64,000 nucleotides of DNA from Sphingomonas rosea (GTDB lineage Bacteria > Pseudomonadota > Alphaproteobacteria > Sphingomonadales > Sphingomonadaceae), in contig NZ_BAABBR010000001.1 in the NCBI RefSeq assembly GCF_039538065.1, positions 782,501 to 846,500 on the forward strand, in the 5' to 3' direction. The translations under genes were made by a program, and so were the position numbers. The notes below the pieces were generated by a model. The model searched no databases and was not told where the DNA came from. It worked only from the letters and a program-made list of their open reading frames with translations. Of this stretch, positions 1 through 10,641 are shown piece by piece (within the stretch, counting starts at the first letter, position 1; the number at the start of each line of letters is the position of its first letter).

Positions 1-366
1 AGGTTCTCACCTCGTCAACGTCTTTTTTTCGAAACATTTTCGAAAAGTCGACGTTGCCATACGGCCTGCCCTGGTTCGTCCTTCCGAAGAAGTCGGAACC
101 ACCAGCAGCCCGAACTCGATGGCCTCCTGCTCGAAGCAGGAGATCAACCCGCTGGCCTTCCTGGTGGAAGAAGCGGCCGATCAGCCTTCTTGTTCGGTGC
201 TTCCGAACGCCGGGCCGAAGCCGCTGCGTCCGTCGCTGAGGGGGCATTTAAGCCCATCGCCGGAGAGCGCAACCCCCAAGTTCAAGTTTTTGCTCGGCTT
301 TTCGGGCGCGCGCGAATCCTTATATATGGGCCCCCACGAAAAAAGTTTTGCGAGGGCCGAAAGCGG
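1..366. other. Gene-free region with hairpins and a promoter-like element
   Basis: No reading frame here looks like a protein. There are four inverted repeats: 16-56 (CAACGTC/GACGTTG outer arms with an A/T-rich inner stem), 72-101 (TGGTTC/GAACCA around TTCCGA/TCGGAA), 124-142 (8-bp stem CTCCTGCT/AGCAGGAG, loop CGA) and 192-208 (GTTCGG/CCGAAC). On the minus strand a sigma70-like element (TTGCGC at 272-267, 16-nt spacer, TAAATG at 250-245) would drive a transcript leftward through all four and off the window edge. That would suit the leader of a stable RNA operon or other structured RNA, but no known RNA family was recognised. Confidence 0.4.
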
Positions 367-801
367 TCAGGCGGACTGGATGTACTGGCGCATCGCGTCG
401 GCTTCCCGCTCGATATGATCGATTCGATACTTCACGAGGTCGCCGATCGAGACGAGGCCGGCGAGACGCCCGTTCTCGAGCACCGGCAGGTGACGGATCC
501 GTCGCCGCGTCATCAGCGCCAGGGCGCCCAGCGCCCCATCGGTCGGAAGCACGGTGATGGCAGGCGAGGTCATCGCATCGGCGACCCGGCGCGTGCCGAG
601 CTGCGAATCGCCATGACGGGCGAGGCAGGTGACGATGTCCCGCTCGGACAGGACGCCGATCGCCTCCCCTGCCGGATCGACCACGACCAGCGCGCCGATC
701 TTGCGCCTGGTGAGCTCGGCGGCGGCATCGGCGAGAGTCGCCTCCTGCCCGATGGTAGCGACGTCCCGGCTTTTCCCGGCGAGAACCGCGGCGATGGTCA
801 T
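367..801 (-). CDS. Tandem CBS-domain protein
   Basis: 144-residue stand-alone protein made of two CBS domains (about residues 15-70 and 80-135). Pairs of this kind bind adenine nucleotides and act as energy or ligand sensors; no catalytic domain is attached. Visible features are the paired GVLSERDIV and GLVSIGDLV segments that end each CBS repeat and the RHLPV strand of the second. The start at 801 is preferred over an upstream in-frame ATG at 831 because AGGAG lies 8 nt before it and the CBS fold begins soon after. The target process is unknown. It is the last recognisable minus-strand gene before the gene-free left end. Confidence 0.9.
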   Translation of the reverse strand: MTIAAVLAGKSRDVATIGQEATLADAAAELTRRKIGALVVVDPAGEAIGVLSERDIVTCLARHGDSQLGTRRVADAMTSPAITVLPTDGALGALALMTRRRIRHLPVLENGRLAGLVSIGDLVKYRIDHIEREADAMRQYIQSA

Positions 802-885
802 GGCAATTTCTCCTGCCCAACAGCTGCCCAACCCTGCTCGGGGTTGAAAGTCTCACCTTCCCCTCGCAAAGGGAAGCGCAGAAGC

Positions 886-1185
886 ATGCCAAAGCCCGAC
901 CCCATCCCTTCGCTCCGCCGTTCGCAGTGGATCCGCTTCCGGCGAATCATGCGCTGGATGAGCGTGGCGGCGATCGCGGCAGCGGCGGCGGCGGTCTATT
1001 TCGTCAGCCAGGGCGACAGCGAGATGCATGTCCACATGCTGATCGCGACCGCACTCGGCGCCGGCCTGTCGGTACTGCTGGGCGCGGCGCTGATGACGCT
1101 GACCTTCCTCAGCGCCAGTTCGGGCCACGACGAGGAAGCGCATCGGACCGCCGACGAGACCATCATCGAGGACGACAAGATTTGA
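886..1185 (+). CDS. Small two-helix membrane protein
   Basis: 99-residue protein with a basic N-terminus (several Arg before residue 25), two predicted hydrophobic helices (an Ala-rich segment near residues 26-42 and a Gly/Leu/Ala-rich one near 52-75) and an acidic C-terminal tail ending DDKI. No family was named with confidence; the layout is typical of small inner-membrane proteins of unknown role. It overlaps the following thioesterase gene by 4 nt (TTGA), so the two are probably translated together. The start at 886 is the first ATG giving the basic-then-hydrophobic layout. Confidence 0.7.
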   Translation: MPKPDPIPSLRRSQWIRFRRIMRWMSVAAIAAAAAAVYFVSQGDSEMHVHMLIATALGAGLSVLLGAALMTLTFLSASSGHDEEAHRTADETIIEDDKI

Positions 1186-1565
1186 CGACCAACGACCCCC
1201 GCCAGCCGACCCTTCGCGTGACCCCGGGGCCGAGCGACATCAACGCCAACGGGCACATCTTCGGCGGTTGGGTGCTGAGCCAGATGGACATCGCGGCCGG
1301 CATCGTCGCCGCGCGCCGGGCGCATGGCGCGGTCGCGACCGTCGCGATCGAGCGGATGGAATTCATCGCCCCGATCGAGCTGCGCGACCTCATCAGCGTC
1401 TATGCCGAGGTCGAGCGCGTCGGGCGGACCAGCATGGCGATCCGGATCGAGGTCATCGCCGACCGCGACGGCGGGGACCGGCAGGTGAAGGTGACCGAGG
1501 GGCTCTTCACCTTCGTCGCACTCGACGAGAGCCATCGCCCGCGGCCGGTCGACCGCCCGCTCTAG
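1182..1565 (+). CDS. Acyl-CoA thioesterase, hotdog fold (YciA-like)
   Basis: 127-residue hotdog thioesterase expected to hydrolyse acyl-CoA in the cytoplasm. It carries the family signature around residues 18-35 (DINANGHIFGGWVLSQMD), in which the Asn, Gly and Asp belong to the active-site region, and later the FIAPIELRD and VEVTEG-like strands. The length matches YciA-type enzymes. The start is TTG at 1182, overlapping the stop of the preceding gene (TTGA); no ATG lies in a useful place. Its TAG stop overlaps that of the convergent DUF4139 gene in a shared CTAG at 1562-1565. Substrate preference cannot be read from the sequence. Confidence 0.88.
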   Translation: MTTNDPRQPTLRVTPGPSDINANGHIFGGWVLSQMDIAAGIVAARRAHGAVATVAIERMEFIAPIELRDLISVYAEVERVGRTSMAIRIEVIADRDGGDRQVKVTEGLFTFVALDESHRPRPVDRPL

Positions 1566-3070
1566 CGCTTCAAGCGATAGGTCAGCACGGCACGGCCATT
1601 GGCCGGCACGGTGACGATCCACAACGACTTGCCGTCGCGGCGGACGATCCGTGCGTCGGCCGCAAGTCTCGCGCCGTCGTCGACCCGTAACGCGACCTCG
1701 GCCGCGATCAGCACGGCGCGGTCGTTCGAAAGCTCGAGGCGGTAGCGGTCGGGCGCGGTGCTGGTGAGTTTTCCGCGAACCCCGGGCACCTCGTCGAGCG
1801 CGATCTCGACCTTTTCCCCGACGGCTCGGTCGGGCAGCTCGCCCTCGCCGATCAGGAGTGGCCGGGGTCCGCCTTCGCGCAGGACGATGACTCGCCCGGC
1901 AGGGAGCGGGAGGCCAAGGCCATCGGCGGTGCGGTTCTCCGCGCGCAGGACGAAATCGGCTTCGCGATCGCCGGGAGAATCCGCGCCGAAGGCGAGCGCA
2001 TAGACGGGCTTCACCCGCACGGCCGGCTGGTCGATCAGCCCGACCTGTTTCTGGGCGTTGGCGGCGACCGTGACAGGCTCGGGGATCCGGTAGAGCTGGA
2101 GGTCGCCGAGCTGCTCGCGCTGGCTCATCATTTTCGACCCCGTGACGACGATCTCTTGCGAATCGCGTTCGGCCATCGGCGCGGCCATCATCGGTGCCGG
2201 CGGCGGCGGCGGCGGTGGCGGCGCCGCCGGGGGCGCGATTTCGGGAACGTCGCTGGTCGTGCCCTGCGGCCAGCATTTGAGGCGGAGCGCCGGCGCTTCG
2301 ACCTCGGGAACCTCGGCATCCTCGCGATTGACGCGGCCCGCAACCGCCTGCGTGGTCGCATTGGCGAATGTCGTCTCGTCGGTGCTGGCGAGGGTCAGCC
2401 AGGCCTGCAGGTCGAGCGTGCGATCGTCGGCCGAGAGAGTGGCGATGTAATCCGCCTGCCAGTCGAACCCGGACGCGAGATAGGAAAGGGTGACGGTCGC
2501 GGTGAGCGCCTGGCGCGCACGGACCCGGACCGAGAGCGTCGGGCGGGCGCTCAGCCCCGCGGGTACGTTCGGAAAGGTGAGGGTTTCGGCGAGGCCCGTG
2601 CAGCGCAGCGCCTCGAAGCCCGCGGGCGTCTGGACGACCACCCCGCCGTTGCTGCCAGTGCGGACCACCGCGTCCTGCGTCACGACCTTGCCCGTGGCCT
2701 TGTCGGTGCGCCGAAGCGTGACGCGCTCGCCCAGCGAGCGGTCGACGAGGCTTCCGGCCGACAGCAGATAGGCGTCGCGGTTGCGCTCGAGCAGTCCGTC
2801 GGGAATCCCCGCGACGATCGCGCTCTGCGGGACGATGCCGCTGGCCACGCCCTCGAAGCGAAGCTCCGACTCGCCGGCGGGAATGCGGATGGTCCGCGTC
2901 TCGCTGATCAGCGCATAGCCGTTGAGCCAGTCGCGCTCGAGCGCATCATTGCCGCGCGACAGGTCGCGGTAGACGGTCACGCCGACCCGGTCGGGCCTTG
3001 GCGAAGTGACCACGTCCTCCGCGGCCGCCGCGACCGGCAGCAGCGCCAAGGCGAGCGCGAGGGAGCGCAT
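1562..3070 (-). CDS. DUF4139 protein, second copy, with Pro-rich linker
   Basis: 502-residue exported protein of unknown function in the DUF4139 family (N-terminal beta region, long C-terminal beta-sandwich). It starts with a signal peptide (MRSLALALALLPVAAAAE) at 3070; an in-frame extension to 3127 lacks signal character and runs into the upstream gene. Near residues 283-312 sits a linker with eight consecutive Pro and then EIVVTGS, a motif usual at the N-terminus of TonB-dependent receptors. It lies 13 nt downstream of a paralogue, so both are probably one operon and arose by tandem duplication. The mature protein should be periplasmic or surface-attached. Confidence 0.85.
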   Translation of the reverse strand: MRSLALALALLPVAAAAEDVVTSPRPDRVGVTVYRDLSRGNDALERDWLNGYALISETRTIRIPAGESELRFEGVASGIVPQSAIVAGIPDGLLERNRDAYLLSAGSLVDRSLGERVTLRRTDKATGKVVTQDAVVRTGSNGGVVVQTPAGFEALRCTGLAETLTFPNVPAGLSARPTLSVRVRARQALTATVTLSYLASGFDWQADYIATLSADDRTLDLQAWLTLASTDETTFANATTQAVAGRVNREDAEVPEVEAPALRLKCWPQGTTSDVPEIAPPAAPPPPPPPPAPMMAAPMAERDSQEIVVTGSKMMSQREQLGDLQLYRIPEPVTVAANAQKQVGLIDQPAVRVKPVYALAFGADSPGDREADFVLRAENRTADGLGLPLPAGRVIVLREGGPRPLLIGEGELPDRAVGEKVEIALDEVPGVRGKLTSTAPDRYRLELSNDRAVLIAAEVALRVDDGARLAADARIVRRDGKSLWIVTVPANGRAVLTYRLKR

Positions 3071-3083
3071 GGCCGCCTGCGCC

Positions 3084-4472
3084 CTAGAAGCGCGTGTCGA
3101 AGGTGGCGGCGACGCTCGCCTCGCCACTGGCGGGCACGCTGACCTGCCACACCGCCTCGTCGGCCGAGCGGCGACTGCTCTTGAGGCTTTCCTCGGTGAT
3201 TCGCGTGTCGCCCCACAGGCCGCTTTGCACGAGGGCCACGGTGACCGGCTTGGGCGAGGCGTTGGTCAGCTTGTAGCGGATCGTGGTCCGCCAGCGGCTT
3301 CCATCGGACGCGATTCGCGCGCGCTGCTCGACCGTCGGCTGGACCTTGATGTCGAAAGCCTGGCCGGTGGTGAGGCCGAGGTCGCTGCCCATTGGCGTGT
3401 GCCCGATCCGCGATTCGCCGACGAACTGGGGCGTGCCGCGGCTGTCGCGCTGATAGACCCGCACCGTGCCGGCCGGGAGCGCGTCGCCAAGCCCCTGCGA
3501 GCGGCTGGTCGAGAAGCGCAGCACGGAGTTGACGCTGATCGGCTGGTCGGACGAACCGAGCCACGGATTGTCATATTCGTAAGCGCGAGCAGCGGGCGTG
3601 CCCGAGACGTCGAGAAAGCTGACCTGCTTTTGCTGCGCCTGGGCGATCGTGGTCCGCTCGGGCAAGGGATAGAGATAATAGTCGTCGAGCCGCTCGCGCC
3701 CGGCGGTCTCGGTACCCGCGCGGCGGATCGGTGGCGGGGCGCCGTAATTGCGCTGGCCGCCCCCGACCGCGCCCGCGACCAAGACGACGTCGGCATTGCG
3801 GTAGGCGGTTCCGCTCTCGTTGTTGAGCGTGATCCAGCCCTGGACGTCCATCTTGCCCGCTGCCTCGTCGAACAAGGCGACATAGTCGGCGCTCCAGGCG
3901 AGCCCGGGCGTCAGATAGGTGAGGGTCAGCGGCTGGCGGCCGCCGCGGGGCGCGGTGAGCGTCACCGACAGGGTCGGGCGCGGGCGGAGGCCCTCGGGGA
4001 CCTTGTCGAAGATGACCCGGACCGGAAGCCCGTCGTCGCGCAGCACCTCGATGCGATCGCCGATCTGGAGGACGACGCCGCCATTGGCCGCCAGCACGCG
4101 GGCGCGCTCGCGGGTTTCGGCGCCGGTCGCGGGATTGACGCGGACAAGCGTGATGATCTCGCCCACCGCCTTCTGCATCAGCGCGCTGGGGCTCAGCAGG
4201 TCATAGTCGAAGTTCTGCTCGACGATGCCGATGTCGCTGCCGGTGAGCGTGACGGTCTCGGCGCGGATCTGCGCGGAGACGTCGGGAAACTCCTGGCGCG
4301 ACCGGCCGGCCGGCAGGGTCAACTCGCGCCGGTCCTGCACCAGCGCGAGATTGTTGTTGTAGATGGTGACCGCGACGTTGCCCTGGGCGCTCGCCTCGGG
4401 GCTCGGAATGGCGGTTTGCGCGGCCAGCGGTGCCGCGGCGGCAACCCCCAGGAGGCCGAGGATCAGGCGCAT
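3084..4472 (-). CDS. DUF4139 protein, first copy
   Basis: 462-residue exported protein of the DUF4139 family, function unknown. It has a signal peptide (MRLILGLLG, then Ala-rich, ending LAAQ at about residue 19), a conserved start of the mature part (VAVTIYNNNLALVQDRREL) and a long beta-rich C-terminal half. The start at 4472 follows AAGGAG with a 7-nt spacer; the in-frame ATG at 4508 would put 12 residues before the signal peptide. It is the upstream gene of a two-gene minus-strand operon with its paralogue, but lacks that copy's proline-rich linker. The pairing suggests joint function or a hetero-oligomer; this is inference. Confidence 0.88.
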   Translation of the reverse strand: MRLILGLLGVAAAAPLAAQTAIPSPEASAQGNVAVTIYNNNLALVQDRRELTLPAGRSRQEFPDVSAQIRAETVTLTGSDIGIVEQNFDYDLLSPSALMQKAVGEIITLVRVNPATGAETRERARVLAANGGVVLQIGDRIEVLRDDGLPVRVIFDKVPEGLRPRPTLSVTLTAPRGGRQPLTLTYLTPGLAWSADYVALFDEAAGKMDVQGWITLNNESGTAYRNADVVLVAGAVGGGQRNYGAPPPIRRAGTETAGRERLDDYYLYPLPERTTIAQAQQKQVSFLDVSGTPAARAYEYDNPWLGSSDQPISVNSVLRFSTSRSQGLGDALPAGTVRVYQRDSRGTPQFVGESRIGHTPMGSDLGLTTGQAFDIKVQPTVEQRARIASDGSRWRTTIRYKLTNASPKPVTVALVQSGLWGDTRITEESLKSSRRSADEAVWQVSVPASGEASVAATFDTRF

Positions 4473-4571
4473 GCACAAACTCCTTCCCGAACGAACGGGA
4501 AGGAGCATGTGACCTTGTTACATGAACGTCAACCGAGCGTGACCGCTTGGCCGCTCAGCGTGGCTTGAAGG

Positions 4572-5288
4572 TCACGCGGCGGGCGCGATCTCGCCGTCAT
4601 TGTCCTCGACGCGGGGCCGGCGCGTGCGGCGCTTGGGCTTGGGCGCCTCTTCGGCCTCCTCGAAGGACGTATCGCTGGCGACCGCGCCGATGGCGGGCGG
4701 GAGGAAGTCGGCGATTCCGACCGGCTGCTCCTGCTCGGGCTCGCCGGCGGGAGCCTGCGGCTGCTCCTCGTCGCGCGGACGACGCTCGAAGCGCTCGCGG
4801 CGCGGTCGATCCTCGCGGGGCCGCTCCTCGCGCGATCGCTCCTCGCGCGGACGGTCGTCGCGCTGGCGATCCTCGCGGGGACGACGCTCGAAGCGTTCGC
4901 CGCGCGGCTGGCGGTCCTGGCGGTCCTGACGTTCGGGGCGCTGCTGCTGCTGCTGCTGCTCGCCCATCTCCTCGTCGCCGTCGCCGTCCATCAGGTCGTC
5001 CTGATCGTCGTCGTCGTCGTCGTCGCGGCCGGGACGCTGGTCCTCGAAGCGCGAGCGGGTCTCGCCCAGGACGCGAAAATAGTGATCGGCGAACTGGAGG
5101 TAATATTCGGTCTGGACACGGTCGCCGGCGAGCTGCGCGTCGCGGGCCATGTTCTTGTACTTTTCGAGGAGCTGCGCGGCATTGCCGCGGCTACGCTGCC
5201 CGCGGTCGTTGCCGCCACCGCCGCCACCGATACCCTGCGGCCGCTGACCCCCACGACCGCGACGGCGGCCGTTCTGGCGATTGTTCAT
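4572..5288 (-). CDS. DUF4167 protein with low-complexity tail
   Basis: 238-residue protein. The conserved DUF4167 part is at the N-terminus: a basic Asn/Arg/Gly-rich start (MNNRQNGRRRGRGGQ) and then a helical segment near residues 37-75 (NAAQLLEKYKNMARDAQL... and YYLQFADHYFRVL). The rest is charged and disordered: an Asp run, a Gln run and many RPREDR/RFERRPRE units. The basic Gly/Arg start suggests nucleic-acid binding, but no function is established from sequence. Two trinucleotide tracts lie in the gene, (CTG)6 at 4941-4960 and (TCG)7 at 5005-5025 as read on plus. Earlier in-frame starts up to 5504 were rejected because the added residues are not conserved in character. Confidence 0.85.
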   Translation of the reverse strand: MNNRQNGRRRGRGGQRPQGIGGGGGGNDRGQRSRGNAAQLLEKYKNMARDAQLAGDRVQTEYYLQFADHYFRVLGETRSRFEDQRPGRDDDDDDDQDDLMDGDGDEEMGEQQQQQQRPERQDRQDRQPRGERFERRPREDRQRDDRPREERSREERPREDRPRRERFERRPRDEEQPQAPAGEPEQEQPVGIADFLPPAIGAVASDTSFEEAEEAPKPKRRTRRPRVEDNDGEIAPAA

Positions 5289-5509
5289 CAAGCGTGTTGT
5301 TCCTTGACCACTAGCGCCGAAACAATTCCTCGAAGCGCGTGAACCCTTGTGCGGACAGCGACCCGCTCGTCTGCCCGTCCCCTCTGTCGTCGATGTCGCG
5401 CCATCGGGCGCGCTGCAGGCGATTTCGTCGGGGGTCGCATCGGTCGGCGCCTTGGTGCGGACCGGTGCTGTATGGGATGTAGCCGCGCGAAGAGGCTTTT
5501 CCAAGCCCC

Positions 5510-6340
5510 CTAGCGATTCACCTCGATCAGCAGCGCGCGTGGGCGGTCGGCGAGATCGTGGGCGACGCGGGGCGCGAGGCCCTCGGCCACGAACAGCGCC
5601 GAGGCCGCTTCGGCCTGGTCATGCCCGATCTCGATGGCGGCGAGCCCGCCCGGGTTGAGCAGGCGCGCGATCTCGGGCGCAAGCCGGCGATAGTCGTCGA
5701 GGCCGTCCGGACCCGCGAACAGGGCCTCGGCCGGCTCGTGCTCGGCGACGCCCGGACCGAGCTCGGCATCCTCGGCGACGTAGGGCGGGTTGCACAGCAG
5801 AAGGTCGAACCGCTCGGTCACGCGCTTGGCCCAGTCGCCGCGGCGGAAATGGGCCCGCGGGGCGAGCCCGAGGCGCTCGGCATTGCGGACGGCATAGGCG
5901 AGCGCGGCCTCGCTCGCGTCGATGCCGAGCCCGGTGGCGCGGGGCCACTGGTCGAGCGCGGCGAGCAGCAGGGTGCCCGGCCCGGTGCCGAGGTCGAGGA
6001 TCCGCTCGGGCCCGTCGCCCTTGCCGAAATGCTCGATCGCGGCCTCGATCAGCGTCTCGCTGTCGGGTCGCGGAATGAGGACTCCGGGACCGACCTCGAG
6101 CTCGATGTTCCAGAAGGCCCGGCGCCCGGTGATGTAGGCGACGGGCTCACCCTGGCAGCGGCGCTCGAGAAACTCTTCGAAGGCAGGCGGGATCGGAAGC
6201 GCCGGCGGGCGCAGCAGCAATTCGTCGCGCTCGATCCCGTAAGCGTGGGCGAGGAGCAGTTCGGCATCGAGCCGCGGCGTGTCGGTGCACTCGGGCAACC
6301 GGCGGGTGGCTTCGGCCAGGACGCGTTCGAGCGCCTTCAC
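5510..6340 (-). CDS. prmC: Peptide chain release factor N5-glutamine methyltransferase
   Basis: 276-residue SAM-dependent enzyme that methylates the glutamine of the GGQ motif in release factors. Visible are an N-terminal helical substrate domain (residues 1-80), the SAM-binding motif around ILDLGTGPG, and the catalytic NPPY near residue 180 (LLCNPPYVAED). It starts with GTG at 6340, just after the TAA of prfA, and the TAAGG overlap supplies a short ribosome-binding sequence. It directly follows the gene of its own substrate, RF1, in the hisS-prfA-prmC operon, which supports the assignment. Confidence 0.97.
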   Translation of the reverse strand: MKALERVLAEATRRLPECTDTPRLDAELLLAHAYGIERDELLLRPPALPIPPAFEEFLERRCQGEPVAYITGRRAFWNIELEVGPGVLIPRPDSETLIEAAIEHFGKGDGPERILDLGTGPGTLLLAALDQWPRATGLGIDASEAALAYAVRNAERLGLAPRAHFRRGDWAKRVTERFDLLLCNPPYVAEDAELGPGVAEHEPAEALFAGPDGLDDYRRLAPEIARLLNPGGLAAIEIGHDQAEAASALFVAEGLAPRVAHDLADRPRALLIEVNR

Positions 6341-6341
6341 C

Positions 6342-7420
<1,079 letters not shown>

Positions 7421-7424
<4 letters not shown>

Positions 7425-8668
7425 GCGGTGGCGCGTTCGCGCTCGAACAGCTCGCCCGCGCGAACGGCGTCGCCGTTGTTCTCGTCGAGGAGCTTCAGCC
7501 CGGCAGTGGGCGCGCCGTCGCGGACGTCGAAGCTGACGATCGCGGGCGGATTGGTCTTCATCGCCCGCTGGTAACGCTTGCGCGGGCTGCCGGTGACGAA
7601 GGCTTCGGCGGCCACCTCACGGCGGCGGAGCTGCGCGACGAAGCGCAATGCATCGGCATCGCGCTCGGCATTTTCGGCGACCACCGCGACCGGAACCGCC
7701 ACGGCCGGCGCGTCGATCATCATGCTCAGCCGCTCGATCCCCGCGGCCCAGCCGATGGCGGGGGTGTGCGGACCGCCGAGCGCCTCGACCAGGCCGTCGT
7801 AGCGGCCGCCGGCGAGGACGGTGCCCTGCGCACCAAGCTTGTCGGTGACGAACTCGAACGCGGTGTGGCGGTAATAATCGAGGCCGCGGACGAGCCGCGG
7901 GGCGCGCTCCCACCGGACGCCCGCAGCATCGAGGCCAGCGCAGACCGCGGCGAAGAAGTCGCTCGCTTCCGCCGTCAGATAGTCGTCGATCACCGGCGCC
8001 GAATCGACGATCGGCCAGTCCTGGTGAGCCTTGCTGTCGAGGATCCGGACGGGATTTCGGTCGAGCCGGTCGCGGCTGTCTTCGCTGAGGTCGGCGCGGT
8101 GCGCGGCGAAATGCGCGTGGAGCGCGTCGCGCCAGGCCGAGCGGGTCGCCGGATCGCCGAGGGTGTTCAGCTTGCAGACGATGGTGTCGCCGAGCCCGAG
8201 CTCGCGGAGCAGTTGGTCGGCGAGGCTCAGCACCTCGACGTCGGCCTGCGGCTCGGCGGCGCCGAGAATCTCGGCGTCGAGCTGGTGGAACTGTCGGAAT
8301 CGGCCCTTCTGCGGCCGCTCATACCGGAAGGCGGGGCCATGGGTCGCGACCTTGAGCGGCGCGAATTGCTGCCATCCTTCGGTCAGGAAGGCCCGCGCGA
8401 TGCCGGCGGTGAATTCGGGGCGCAGGGTGACGTTGTCGCCCGAGCGATCCTCGAAGCTGTACATCTCCTTGGAGACGACGTCGGTGGTTTCGCCCAGCGA
8501 GCGGGCGAACACCGCGGTCGGCTCGAGCACGGGCATCTCCACCCGCTTGAAGCCGAACAGTCGCCGGACGCGGTCGAAGGTCGCGACAACATGCGCGAAG
8601 CGGTCCGCATCCTCGCCGAGCAGGGACTGCATTCCGCGGATGGGTTGGGGGGTCGAGATTTGGGCCAT
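7421..8668 (-). CDS. hisS: Histidyl-tRNA synthetase
   Basis: 415-residue class II aminoacyl-tRNA synthetase charging tRNA-His. Motif 2 is seen in [19 protein letters not shown], and the histidine-specific motifs in the [13 protein letters not shown] and AGGRYDGL segments. A short anticodon-binding domain forms the C-terminus. The start at 8668 ([12 protein letters not shown]) matches the family start; the in-frame extension to 8794 would run into the divergent M61 peptidase gene. First gene of the hisS-prfA-prmC operon; only 53 bp separate it from the divergent gene at 8722. Confidence 0.97.
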
Positions 8669-8721
8669 AAACTTCGGGCTGCCCACTAGCGGGTGCCGGC
8701 TCGCATGGCTAGGCGTGGCCC

Positions 8722-10641
8722 ATGCGTACGATAGTCCTGCTCGCGGCGCTCGCCGCTTCCGTCTCGACCTCCGCCCTTGCGCAGAACAGCGCACCGACGG
8801 CGATCTTCCCCGTCAACTCCGTGCCCGCCCCGCGCGACGTGCCCTACCCCGGCACGATGCAGCTGGAGGTGGACGTCACCGACAGCGACCGGGCGATCAT
8901 GAACGTCCGCCAGGTCATCCCGGTGGCGCAGGCGGGCGATCTCGTCCTGCTGCTGCCGCGCTGGCTGCCGGGCGCGCACGGACCGGACCAGAGGCCCGAC
9001 AAGCTCGCCGGGCTCGTCATCCGCACCGCCGAGGGCGCGGTTCTGCCGTGGACCCGCGATACCGTCGAGACCAGCGGTTACCGCGTGACCGTCCCCGCCG
9101 GAACCCGCTCGATCGAAGCCCGCTTCTCCTTCGTCTCGCCGACCCAGCCGAACCAGGGCCGGATCGTCATGACCCCGTCGATCACCAACGTGCAGTGGGA
9201 GAATGTCTCGCTCTACCCGGCGGGCTATTACACCCGGCAGATCCCGGTCGAGGCGACGCTCATCCTCCCGGCCGGCTGGCAGGCCGCGACGGCGCTGCGC
9301 CCGAACGGCGCGGCGGCGGGCACCGGCAACCGGGTGCGCTACGGCACCGTTTCCTACGAGACGCTGGTCGATTCGCCGGTTTTCGCGGGCCGCTATTTCC
9401 GCAAGGACGACCTCGGCCACGGCGTGACGCTGAACAGCGTTGCCGATGCTCCCGAGGAATTGAAGATCCCGGCCGACGTGCTGGCCAAGCATCGCAGCAT
9501 GGTCGACCAGGCGATCAAGCTGTTCGGCGCGCGCCACTTCGACCATTATGACTTCCTGAACGCGGTCACCGACGAACTGGGCGGCATCGGGCTCGAGCAC
9601 CATCGCTCGACCGAGATCGACACCTCGCTCGGCTATTACACCGACTACGACAAGCATCCGTACGACCGGAACGTCTTCCCGCACGAGTTCACGCACAGCT
9701 GGGACGGCAAGTTCCGCCGCGGCGCGGACCTGTTCACGCCCGACTACCAGACCCCGATGCGCAACAGCCTGCTGTGGGTCTACGAGGGCCAGACGCAATT
9801 CTGGGGTACCGTCCTCGAGGCGCGCGGGGGCATGACGCCCAAGCAGGACATCCTCGATCGGCTGGCGATGACCGCGGCGAGCCTCGACACGCTTCCGGGC
9901 AAGTCGTGGCGGCCGCTGCTCGATACGACCAACGACCCGATCATCCAGAACCGCGCGCCCGAGCCGTGGGGCAGCTACCAGCGCTCCGAGGATTATTACA
10001 ACGAGGGCATGCTGATCTGGATCGAGGCCGATGCGATCATTCGCGGCGGCACCAGGAACAAGCGCGGCATGGACGATTTCGCCAAGGCCTTCTTCGGAAT
10101 CCGCGACGGCGACTGGGGCACGCTCACCTACACCCGTGACGAGGTGATCGCGACGCTGAACCGCGTCTATCCCTATGACTGGAAGACCTTCCTCGCCGAG
10201 CGGGTGGACGAGGTTCGTCCGCGCGCCCCGCTCGATGGCTTCGTCAAGTCGGGTTACCGCCTCGATTACACCGACACGCCGACCGCGGCCTGGCGGTCGC
10301 GCGAGGCGCTCGGCAAGAGCCTCGACCTCTCCTACTCGCTCGGCATGAGCGTTCGCGCGGGCAAGATCGGCGGCGTGAAGTGGGGCAGCCCGGCGTTCGC
10401 CGCAAAGCTCCGCACCGGCGACGAGATCGTGGCGATCGGCGAGCGCGCCTATTCGGACGACGCCTTGCGTAACGCGGTGCGCGATGCCAAGGGCACCACC
10501 AACCCCATCCGCCTGACCTACAAGCGCGGTGACGCGGTGCGTACGCTGGCCATTCCTTATTACGATGGCCCGCGGTACCCGCGCTTCACCAAGGTCGGGA
10601 CCGGCAAGGGCGCACTCGACATCCTGCTGGAGCCAAAGTGA
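8722..10641 (+). CDS. M61 family glycyl aminopeptidase-like metalloprotease with PDZ domain
   Basis: 639-residue exported zinc peptidase. Order: signal peptide (residues 1-20, ending ALAQ), N-terminal M61 beta domain, catalytic domain with HEFTH at about residues 321-325 (two zinc His and the catalytic Glu), the downstream glutamate in YEGQTQFWG, then a C-terminal PDZ domain (from about residue 530, with [22 protein letters not shown]). M61 enzymes release N-terminal Gly or Ala or act as periplasmic endopeptidases; substrate unknown. It overlaps the pyrophosphatase gene by 4 nt (GTGA), an odd pairing of a periplasmic protease with a cytoplasmic enzyme. Confidence 0.95.
   Translation: MRTIVLLAALAASVSTSALAQNSAPTAIFPVNSVPAPRDVPYPGTMQLEVDVTDSDRAIMNVRQVIPVAQAGDLVLLLPRWLPGAHGPDQRPDKLAGLVIRTAEGAVLPWTRDTVETSGYRVTVPAGTRSIEARFSFVSPTQPNQGRIVMTPSITNVQWENVSLYPAGYYTRQIPVEATLILPAGWQAATALRPNGAAAGTGNRVRYGTVSYETLVDSPVFAGRYFRKDDLGHGVTLNSVADAPEELKIPADVLAKHRSMVDQAIKLFGARHFDHYDFLNAVTDELGGIGLEHHRSTEIDTSLGYYTDYDKHPYDRNVFPHEFTHSWDGKFRRGADLFTPDYQTPMRNSLLWVYEGQTQFWGTVLEARGGMTPKQDILDRLAMTAASLDTLPGKSWRPLLDTTNDPIIQNRAPEPWGSYQRSEDYYNEGMLIWIEADAIIRGGTRNKRGMDDFAKAFFGIRDGDWGTLTYTRDEVIATLNRVYPYDWKTFLAERVDEVRPRAPLDGFVKSGYRLDYTDTPTAAWRSREALGKSLDLSYSLGMSVRAGKIGGVKWGSPAFAAKLRTGDEIVAIGERAYSDDALRNAVRDAKGTTNPIRLTYKRGDAVRTLAIPYYDGPRYPRFTKVGTGKGALDILLEPK

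Noticed and set aside
1..37. Possible minus-strand start (ATG at 37-35, MFRKKDVDEV) running off the left edge
   Set aside because: Only 12 codons are visible, there is no Shine-Dalgarno, and the site lies inside a hairpin. Too little to call a gene.
190..885. Long plus-strand open frame through the region opposite the CBS gene
   Set aside because: It is antisense to a clear CBS-domain protein. High GC makes long shadow frames common here; the real gene in that frame starts at 886.
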